From JAVBMB01 sp031552995 (lineage in GTDB: Bacteria; Bacillota; Clostridia; Oscillospirales; Butyricicoccaceae), in the NCBI GenBank assembly GCA_031552995.1, contig JAVBMB010000055.1, positions 1 through 19,402 of the forward strand: a stretch of 19,402 nucleotides of DNA, read 5' to 3'. The position numbers were made by a program, and so were the translations under genes. The notes under the pieces are model-generated. The model made no database searches. It saw only the letters and a program-made list of their open reading frames with translations, and was not told the DNA's origin. Shown here piece after piece: positions 14,040 to 19,402 of the stretch (position 1 is the first letter of the stretch; the number at the start of each line of letters is the position of its first letter).

Positions 14040-14458
14040 AGCTCAACCTCCTCGCCTGTGAAGATAAAATCCCCGTACACGCTGTTAACGCTGAATGTCG
14101 CCGTGACGCCGGACTTGCTGTATGCAAACGAAAAACCATAGACGCCCGTGATGTACGGGTTGACCTCAAGCGCTGAACGTATTATGCCGCCAAGGCGGCT
14201 CTCGGCCACAGTGCGCGACGCGCCGGTCAGCAGCGACAGCTCGTTGCCGTAGCTTGCGGTGTGCGCCGGATAGGCAAAGCGCGCGCTGTCAAAGTGCAGC
14301 GCCTTGCGAATCCATATCGCCAGGGCGTCAAGCCCTTCGGCATACACAACATCGCTGCGCCCGTCGGTCAAAAGCCTGCCGGAAATATAGTCCGGCACAG
14401 GCTCGCGGAACATCGGAAGCGCCTGTGCGGCGCTGTCCGACACCGAAAAAATTGCCAT
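14036..14458 (-). CDS. XkdS-like DUF2634 baseplate protein (gp25-related)
   Basis: 140 residues. It shows the DUF2634 pattern: G-R-L-L-T-D-G-R-S-D-V-V-Y-A-E-G-L-D-A near 30, then W-I-R-K-A-L-H, G-N-E-L-S-L-L-T-G and the central helix L-G-G-I-I-R-S-A-L before N-P-Y-I-T-G-V. In PBSX this is XkdS; the family is related to the gp25 wedge that starts sheath polymerisation. ATG 14458 is chosen as start with AGAAAGG about 10 nt upstream; the GTG at 14464 is possible. Confidence 0.75.
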   Translation of the reverse strand: MAIFSVSDSAAQALPMFREPVPDYISGRLLTDGRSDVVYAEGLDALAIWIRKALHFDSARFAYPAHTASYGNELSLLTGASRTVAESRLGGIIRSALEVNPYITGVYGFSFAYSKSGVTATFSVNSVYGDFIFTGEEVEL

Positions 14459-14483
14459 AGACACCAAACCTTTCTCTGCGCGC

Positions 14484-14756
14484 TCACAGTGTATCCAGCC
14501 GGCTCAGGATTATATATCCGTCCTCAACCGGGCAGCAAAGCGCCGCGCAGCCGTCGTCATCCCCGGTCAGCGCCATTTCGCGCGGGCGGTATATCGGCCC
14601 CGGCAGCGCCTCGCCGTCGCGGTACGCGGCAAAAGCGTTCTCGTCGCCGTGCAGCGTCACAAGGAAGCAGTCCGACGACTGCCTCGCGGCTTGGCCGCGC
14701 ATAAGGGCGACAATCTGATAATACGGGTTCTGACTGTCAAAAAAATCGAACATCAT
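14484..14756 (-). CDS. XkdR-like DUF2577 baseplate protein
   Basis: 90 residues. It starts M-M-F-D-F-F-D-S-Q-N-P-Y-Y-Q-I-V-A-L-M-R-G-Q; the N-P-Y-x-x-x-x-x-L-M segment is the usual DUF2577 opening. It sits between XkdQ-like and XkdS-like genes as in PBSX, where the family is thought to be a small hub or spike protein. The start overlaps the upstream stop (ATGA); ATG 14753 is an alternative. The following 25-nt gap contains the XkdS-type ribosome site. Confidence 0.65.
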   Translation of the reverse strand: MMFDFFDSQNPYYQIVALMRGQAARQSSDCFLVTLHGDENAFAAYRDGEALPGPIYRPREMALTGDDDGCAALCCPVEDGYIILSRLDTL

Positions 14757-15649
14757 CTCACCATTCCAATCTCGGTTGTAAAAACACCGTCGCTGACGTT
14801 GTGGCGCACCGATGCAACCATATACTCGCCCGATAAACCCCACGCCGCAGCATCGAACACCGCAATCGCGCCGCAGGTGACGGCGGTGTTGCCCGCTACA
14901 GTCGCGGCGGCGCGCGTGACAGGGGAGACAATGCCGCTTTTTGCCGTCGTAACTGCCGTGCCGCGCGCGCCTTGAAGCGACATATAACGCCGCCTGAGCC
15001 CATATGCGGCAATACTGGCGCTGTCATTTGCCACGGCGTCGGTGCGCCCCTTGTAGCCTATGACCTCTACGCTGTTCACGATATTCTCGGCGGAATCCTC
15101 CGCCGTAACGCCGAGAAGCAGCGCGCTTTTCAGCGCGACAACCTTGCGGCGCGGCTGAGAGACGCATACGCGCCCGTCTACGGCGTCGATGACGCAGTTG
15201 CCGCCATATGCTTTTTTTATAGCGGCAAGCGCCGTCAGCCCGGTCGACGGCGGAATAAACAGCTTGCCGCTTTTTTCATAGATTGTACCGGCCGGCAAGC
15301 CGGCAAGCCTGCATACCGTTTTTGTTATGCCGTCTGCCGTGCCGGTCAGGGCCGCGTACACCTCGTTTTTCGCCAGCCTTGACGCGATATCGAAGCAGAC
15401 GATAACTATGCTCAGCGTGTCCGAGGAGAACGCGACGCGCTCGACCGTGCCGCGAAAAACCCGCTCGCCGTTAAGCTCAACATCCACGCGCCTGCCGCAC
15501 ACTGGGTTTATCCGCGGAAGATAACGGTCTGGAGGCGAACAGATGACGGTCACTGTCGCTTGCATACCGGCGGCCGAGATATTTTTTTCGACGCTGCACG
15601 CCGTGACAATGCCGGTGATGTCGGCGTCATTGTAAATTACACGGATCAC
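14753..15649 (-). CDS. XkdQ-like tail hub protein (phage late-control gpD family)
   Basis: 298 residues. Beta-rich N-terminal half (I-Y-N-D-A-D-I-T-G-I-V, then R-V-D-V-E-L-N-G-E-R-V-F-R-G-T-V), a L-I-P-P-S type middle, and a C-terminal W-G-L-S-G-E-Y-M-V-A-S-V-R-H segment match the XkdQ/gpD-like hub (gp27 equivalent). It connects tube and spike and would be the inner baseplate core. The long upstream open frame is ignored: GTG 15649 overlaps the XkdP stop as GTGA, with AAAGGTG upstream. No gp5-like lysozyme domain is visible. Confidence 0.82.
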   Translation of the reverse strand: MIRVIYNDADITGIVTACSVEKNISAAGMQATVTVICSPPDRYLPRINPVCGRRVDVELNGERVFRGTVERVAFSSDTLSIVIVCFDIASRLAKNEVYAALTGTADGITKTVCRLAGLPAGTIYEKSGKLFIPPSTGLTALAAIKKAYGGNCVIDAVDGRVCVSQPRRKVVALKSALLLGVTAEDSAENIVNSVEVIGYKGRTDAVANDSASIAAYGLRRRYMSLQGARGTAVTTAKSGIVSPVTRAAATVAGNTAVTCGAIAVFDAAAWGLSGEYMVASVRHNVSDGVFTTEIGMVR

Positions 15650-16269
15650 AGCGTCAGCACCTTTCCTATTTGCAGCTTTTTCGGGTCTTTGACACCGTTT
15701 TTCGCCGCGATTTGGGCCCATTTTGTACCGTCGCCGTAGTATTTTACTGCGATAGCCCACAGCGTATCGTTTTTCTTTACGGTATGCGTTGTTGCGCCCG
15801 GACGCTCGTCTGCGCGCGTAGACAGCCCTCCGGCTGTCACCGGGGAAACTGCGCTTTCAAGCGTGATAAACTTGTACTCTTTCAGCGCAACCTCAATGCC
15901 GATATCGTCGTCACCCTCTGTGATTGTCTGGCTGATTGATGTGATAAGAAACGAGTCGTTTATATCGGTGCCCGAAATTATCAGCCGCACCGGGCGCCTT
16001 GTATCCTGCCAGCGCTTCAGCATCGCAAGCGCGGAGGCCGGCGGTGTTCCCGTAAAGAAGCGAGAGAGCTCGCCCGGCAAAAATGTCCGCAGTGTCACGC
16101 CTGTAAGCCCGCGCCCCTTGGAGGTGTTGACCGCCTCGCCGTCCACAGTGATGAACTCTTTTGTGTACTGCGGCCTGTGCAGCGTGATGTCGCGCGGGTT
16201 GACCGCGAATGTCAGCCTCTCGGTGTCGTTATTGAACCAAATTAGCACGGTTCTCATGTTCTGTGCCAT
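15646..16269 (-). CDS. XkdP-like LysM baseplate protein
   Basis: 207 residues. The N-terminal ~140 are the XkdP-type tail domain; a C-terminal LysM motif (about 162-207, H-T-V-K-K-N-D-T-L-W-A-I-A-V-K-Y-Y-G-D) would bind peptidoglycan or dock in the baseplate. In PBSX, XkdP comes right after the tape-measure gene; here it follows the XkdN-like chaperone by only 30 nt. AGGAGAT lies about 14 nt before the ATG, far, but a stop codon just upstream in frame rules out an earlier start. Confidence 0.88.
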   Translation of the reverse strand: MAQNMRTVLIWFNNDTERLTFAVNPRDITLHRPQYTKEFITVDGEAVNTSKGRGLTGVTLRTFLPGELSRFFTGTPPASALAMLKRWQDTRRPVRLIISGTDINDSFLITSISQTITEGDDDIGIEVALKEYKFITLESAVSPVTAGGLSTRADERPGATTHTVKKNDTLWAIAVKYYGDGTKWAQIAAKNGVKDPKKLQIGKVLTL

Positions 16270-16299
16270 TGTCTACGTTTCATCTCCTCTCGGCAGCGT

Positions 16300-17010
16300 T
16301 CACATATTCCCGGCGGCGTCCTTCAGCCGCGCGGCGAATATCCGCGCCACGCTGTCGGCAGTCTGCCACTCGTCACCGGGCGGTTCGGGTGAAATCTGCC
16401 CGCGCGGCAGGATCTCCCTCTCTTTCGGCGCGCTGCTCAGGTCGCCGAAAGAGCTGTCCGCACCGCCTCGCCATCCGTATGTAAAATCACGTCCCGGCGT
16501 GCTATCCGCTATAATGCGCTCCGCCGGTTCGGCATACGGCATTGCCGCCGCGGCCGGTGTCTGGCCGAATATCTCGGCGGAAGCAGTGTCGGTCTCTCTC
16601 GGCGGCAGCACGGCGGCGGATGAAGCGCTTTCGCCGAGAGCCGCGACGGCTGCGGCATCGCTTTCGTCATCGCGCAGCAGGCGAAGCATATGTCCGCCCC
16701 CGCCCGATATCGACAAAATCACGCTTGCCGCCGCCATTATGTCCGAATATGACAGCCTTTCGGTGATATCGAACGCCGAGCTTATACAGCCGCACTGCCT
16801 CAGCTGCTCGCCCGCGATACGCAGCGCCTCGCACGACAGATACAGCGCGTAGCGCGCTCCTCGCTCGCCGCCGATGTCGGCGCACTCGGCGATTTCGCCG
16901 GCGCTGAGAGGGCGGCAGTGCGCCACAAGACGCTGCCGCTCGAACAGAATGCGCATTGGCGCCCCGGCGGCGGCGCCAAGCGCCGCCGCCCATTCTCTCG
17001 GGCCGCTCAT
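16300..17010 (-). CDS. XkdN-like tail assembly chaperone with long disordered C-terminal extension
   Basis: 236 residues. The first ~105 resemble phage tail assembly chaperones of the XkdN type: E-I-A-E-C-A-D-I-G-G-E-R-G-A-R-Y-A-L-Y-L-S-C (39-60), then F-D-I-T-E-R-L-S-Y-S-D-I (80-91). XkdN itself is about 145 residues. The rest (about 110-236) is Ala/Ser/Pro/Glu-rich with low hydrophobicity, ending in a helix V-A-R-I-F-A-A-R-L-K-D-A-A-G-N-M. This gene occupies the slot normally shared by chaperone and tape measure, and no tape measure follows. GGAG lies 8 nt before ATG 17010; GTG 17013 would give a 4-nt overlap with the tube gene. Chaperone assignment is moderate; the role of the extension is unknown. 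Confidence 0.62.
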   Translation of the reverse strand: MSGPREWAAALGAAAGAPMRILFERQRLVAHCRPLSAGEIAECADIGGERGARYALYLSCEALRIAGEQLRQCGCISSAFDITERLSYSDIMAAASVILSISGGGGHMLRLLRDDESDAAAVAALGESASSAAVLPPRETDTASAEIFGQTPAAAAMPYAEPAERIIADSTPGRDFTYGWRGGADSSFGDLSSAPKEREILPRGQISPEPPGDEWQTADSVARIFAARLKDAAGNM

Positions 17011-17459
17011 CACGCTGTCTCCGTCACCGAAATGCCGGACAGGTTACGCATATCACCCGGCATAAAGCGGAACTTAATCGTCTGCTCGTTGATTTTGCCT
17101 GTCACGTAGTTGACAAGCGGCAGGTCGTCCAGCGCCACATTTGCCACGCTAAAACGCTCCTCTTCTCCGCCCGAGCTGTCGGGGTCTTTCAGCGCCGTCG
17201 TTATTGTCACACGCACATCCTTGCCCTTGCCGGCGGCTTGAATGATATCGAAAAACCTCGTAAACACCTGACGCAGCTTCAGCTCGCCCTCGCCGCGATA
17301 GCCTGTGATTTTTGAATCAATGTCATTTCCGATCTGCACGTCGGCTCGCTCGACCTTGACGGCCAGCTTTATCGCGCTCGCCTCGGCCACGCGGCTGCCG
17401 TTAATCCAAATCTCGGCGAACGAGCCTGAAAGAACGCGGTTTGCCATAAGTTTAGACAT
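17010..17459 (-). CDS. Tail tube protein (XkdM-like)
   Basis: 149 residues, matching XkdM-type tubes in length. It has G-S-F-A-E-I-W-I-N-G near the N-terminus, A-D-V-Q-I-G-N-D-I, Y-R-G-E-G-E-L-K-L, F-S-V-A-N-V-A-L-D-D-L-P-L-V-N-Y, and E-Q-T-I-K-F-R-F near the end, the strands that stack into hexameric rings. It would form the inner tube driven through the target envelope. GGAGG lies 8 nt before the ATG; 13 nt separate it from the sheath gene. Confidence 0.88.
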   Translation of the reverse strand: MSKLMANRVLSGSFAEIWINGSRVAEASAIKLAVKVERADVQIGNDIDSKITGYRGEGELKLRQVFTRFFDIIQAAGKGKDVRVTITTALKDPDSSGGEEERFSVANVALDDLPLVNYVTGKINEQTIKFRFMPGDMRNLSGISVTETA

Positions 17460-17472
17460 ATCCTCTGCCTCC

Positions 17473-18513
17473 TCACATTATCACGCTGAAGGTAAAATCC
17501 TCCATGGCGTCCACAAAGCGAACCTTAGCGCCGAGGAATACATGGCTCGCGGTGTTTGCCGCCAGTATTTCGGTGTCGCTCATCGAATCGGTATCGACGC
17601 CGCGGCTAAGCAAAAAAGCCCGCTGCGCGTCAAAATCAACATAGGCGCGGTTGTCATACGTGCGGTCAAGCACCGTCCCGGCCAGCCCCGCAAGGTAACC
17701 GGTAATGGCCGAGCAAAGCAGCAGCTTGCTGTCGTAGTCGTTGACCACCTTGCCGATGTACTCCTGCTCGAATGTGTTTTTTATGTCGCTTTTTATGATG
17801 TCGACCGCTTCGGCGATTTTGATTTTTTTCAGCTCCGGCCCAGCCCCGCCGGCTGCGGTAACAAGGGATGTAACCGCCCTGCCAAGGCGAGGGCCAGTCT
17901 GGCTGCGATAGATAATCAGCTTGCCGGCGTCGATGCTTTCGTCGGGCGTTTCGTCGACGTCAAACGAGACAAGCTCGTCAAGCGGATAAAATGTAGCGCT
18001 CTGCGCAAGCCCGATTCCGGCTAGCACGCCGGCGATGCGGCATATGTAGTCGGCGGCGCTGATTTCAGCATCATCCTCACCGTCGAGGATACGCAGGCTT
18101 GACGCGCAGAAGTTCACTATTCCCTCGCAGTCCGGCGCAGAGGCGTTCGCGACGACCGCCTTAACCGGCGCCCCGGCGGCGCGCCTTGCCTTGACAAAGC
18201 TGACGACTGTGGCGGGCGCAAGCGCCGGCGCGCAAATCCAGCCGCCGGCGCTGTGTGTTTCGGCAAGTGTCAGCGCGGCATCAATGTCCTCGCCGCAGGG
18301 GACAACCGTCACGCGGGACGGCACACCCATAAAGCACAGCTCAAGCAGGCGTTTTGAGGCGGAGTCAACCTTGCCCTCCGCCTGGCCGAAGCTTGTAAAT
18401 GCCATGGTACCGCTGACACCGGGCGCTATGATTGCCACCCGTCCGCGCTGGCTGCGGCGAACGGCAGTCGCCCCCGCGTTTGTAAAGTTAATCATTATCT
18501 GAGGTAATCCCAT
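17473..18513 (-). CDS. Tail sheath protein (XkdK-like)
   Basis: 346 residues, shorter than PBSX XkdK (about 466). It starts G-L-P-Q-I-M-I-N-F-T-N-A-G-A-T-A-V and holds the family's I-I-A-P-G-V-S-G-T, V-V-S-F-V-K-A-R-R-A-A-G and the C-terminal T-A-S-H-V-F-L-G-A-K-V-R-F-V-D-A-M-E-D-F segment. The last strands donate to neighbouring subunits, so an intact C-terminus supports a working contractile sheath. The shorter length suggests loss of a surface domain. AAGGAG lies about 6 nt before ATG 18513. Confidence 0.9.
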   Translation of the reverse strand: MGLPQIMINFTNAGATAVRRSQRGRVAIIAPGVSGTMAFTSFGQAEGKVDSASKRLLELCFMGVPSRVTVVPCGEDIDAALTLAETHSAGGWICAPALAPATVVSFVKARRAAGAPVKAVVANASAPDCEGIVNFCASSLRILDGEDDAEISAADYICRIAGVLAGIGLAQSATFYPLDELVSFDVDETPDESIDAGKLIIYRSQTGPRLGRAVTSLVTAAGGAGPELKKIKIAEAVDIIKSDIKNTFEQEYIGKVVNDYDSKLLLCSAITGYLAGLAGTVLDRTYDNRAYVDFDAQRAFLLSRGVDTDSMSDTEILAANTASHVFLGAKVRFVDAMEDFTFSVIM

Positions 18514-18523
18514 ACCATTCTCC

Positions 18524-18964
18524 TTAGTCCGTGTTGTTGCCGTCGGCGCCAAGAGAGAGCGCAAGCTCATCCATCAGCGCGGACGGCACAGTCTGTTTTT
18601 CCGGCGGCAGGTCGCAAAACTCCAGCGAGAAGCGCAGCACACCGTCATCATCCGCCATAAGTGCGATCGGCGCAAAGCGCCGCCCGGTCGCGGGGAAGCT
18701 GGGTAAAAACACGCCGTAAAGCAAGTGAAGCCCGGCGCGCGTCTCGTCATCTCCTCGCGTCCTGTCAGGCGCGCAGCGCACCGAAACTTCGATGTGCCGC
18801 AGAAGCTGCCGCCCCCCGGCGACAACCGTCGTGTTCTTTTCGGCGGCGCCGACATAGTAAGACGGATATACCGTCGTTTGCAACCGTTCGTCAATGGCGA
18901 ACACGCCGGTCTCGGCGTGAATCAGCGCCGCAATTGCCGCCGTAAGCGCCGAAAGCTCAATCAT
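18524..18964 (-). CDS. Tail terminator-like phage protein (DUF6838 type)
   Basis: 146 residues. The N-terminal helix (L-T-A-A-I-A-A-L-I-H-A-E-T) and the following strands (Y-P-S-Y-Y-V, H-I-E-V-S-V-R, R-F-S-L-E-F-C-D) fit phage tail-terminator proteins; in PBSX this is the XkdJ slot directly before the sheath. It caps the tube and sheath. GGGAGGTG lies about 7 nt upstream; the gene overlaps the previous one by 8 nt. Assignment rests on position and fold pattern. Confidence 0.6.
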   Translation of the reverse strand: MIELSALTAAIAALIHAETGVFAIDERLQTTVYPSYYVGAAEKNTTVVAGGRQLLRHIEVSVRCAPDRTRGDDETRAGLHLLYGVFLPSFPATGRRFAPIALMADDDGVLRFSLEFCDLPPEKQTVPSALMDELALSLGADGNNTD

Positions 18965-19310
18965 GCTGTTTCACCTCCCGTATTTCCGCAACGCACACGC
19001 TGTGTGACGGGTAACCGATGCTTCCCGACAGCGAGCAGGTGAACACCTGCCCGTGGCGCGTTATCTCGGCCGTGTCGCCGGCCAGTGTAACAGTCCCGGC
19101 CGGCATGTGCAGGCTAAGGCGATACAGCGGCTCGGGCATCGGGCTGCGCAGTGCCGGCGCGTTGGGTGCCGCTGTAATGGCAGTACGCGACAGCGCGCAC
19201 GGAACACCGCGGTATATCACCCGTTTTTCGGCGCGCCCGTTTTCGATTGTCTGCCTGTACAGCGTCATCTTGTCGGTCATCGTTTGCAAAAGAATGTCGC
19301 TCTCGTTCAT
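18957..19310 (-). CDS. Head-closure-like phage protein (XkdH-type)
   Basis: 117 residues from the ATG 8 nt after GGGAGG; an ATG at 19316 would be too close to that site. The beta-rich pattern (Y-R-G-V-P-C-A-L-S-R, then A-G-D-T-A-E-I-T-R-H-G-Q-V-F, S-I-G-Y-P-S-H-S-V-C-V-A) suits neck or head-closure proteins. In PBSX a gp10-like gene (XkdI) lies between this and the terminator; it is missing here. Upstream is a very GC-rich stretch, so this may be the first gene of the operon, or head genes may lie further right. Confidence 0.5.
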   Translation of the reverse strand: MNESDILLQTMTDKMTLYRQTIENGRAEKRVIYRGVPCALSRTAITAAPNAPALRSPMPEPLYRLSLHMPAGTVTLAGDTAEITRHGQVFTCSLSGSIGYPSHSVCVAEIREVKQHD

Positions 19311-19316
19311 ATCCAT

Positions 19317-19402
19317 ATCCTCCCGGCCCCGCGGGCCGCGAAAGCACGCCCCCGGGGGGGCGCACCCCGCCGGGCGCCCCGAGATAAAAAGCCCCAAACC
19401 AG
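19317..19402. other. Very GC-rich leader with inverted repeats
   Basis: The last 86 bases before the window edge are strongly GC-rich and hold a 7-bp inverted repeat (19357-19363 with 19374-19380) plus a GCGGGCCGCG-type palindromic stretch (19330-19340). On the minus strand it directly precedes the first tail-operon gene. The frame happens to stay open to 19397, but the residues look like translated noncoding DNA. It may be an untranslated leader or a terminator of an upstream gene. Confidence 0.35.

Noticed and set aside
15863..16852. A 329-codon plus-strand frame across the LysM and chaperone genes
   Set aside because: It is a Ser/Ala-rich shadow of the tail genes, runs through a gene boundary and has no ribosome site.

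Overview
The window looks like chromosome of a GC-rich Clostridia-type Firmicute, probably an anaerobic gut member of the Oscillospirales/Christensenellales kind. The reasons are strong GGAGG ribosome sites in front of nearly every gene, frequent GTG/TTG starts, a single-module YidC paired with a Jag protein, an XRE/ImmA pair, and a PBSX-style (Bacillus xkd) contractile-tail operon. The taxonomic call is an inference from gene content, not from a marker.

Left part (1-5800), chromosomal genes: a YkvI-family multi-pass membrane protein (+), a ~220-bp repeat unit ending in two copies of the same hairpin, a secreted protein with a copper-amine-oxidase-N-like domain and a catalytically dead polysaccharide-deacetylase-like domain (-), a small membrane protein (-), an O-antigen-ligase-like integral membrane protein (+) and a ribbon-helix-helix-type protein (-). 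Several near-consensus sigma-A promoters are visible.

Middle (5640-8484), a housekeeping operon: rpmH (44 aa), rnpA, yidD, yidC and jag, run from a TTGACA/TATAAT promoter and closed by a clear terminator. dnaA is not next to rpmH and mnmE/mnmG do not follow jag. A convergent D-cysteine desulfhydrase-family PLP enzyme follows.

Right part (9874-19402), a phage-derived region: a Mor-family activator (-) diverges from an XRE repressor plus ImmA metalloprotease pair (+). The region between them carries a perfect GAAC-N4-GTTC LexA (SOS) box. On the minus strand, reading leftward, is a tightly overlapped tail operon: head-closure-like and tail-terminator-like proteins, sheath, tube, an XkdN-like chaperone with a long disordered extension, an XkdP LysM protein, an XkdQ hub protein, XkdR/DUF2577, XkdS/DUF2634, baseplate J, XkdU-like tail protein I, a beta-helix tail fibre and two tiny proteins. 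It ends facing the immA terminator.

Most interesting point: the tail operon has sheath, tube, hub, baseplate and fibre but no tape-measure gene between chaperone and LysM protein, where PBSX-type operons carry their largest gene. No holin/endolysin lies between the fibre and the regulators. With an SOS box and a Mor-like activator beside it, this could be a compact, domesticated contractile particle. Capsid and lysis genes could still lie beyond the right edge.
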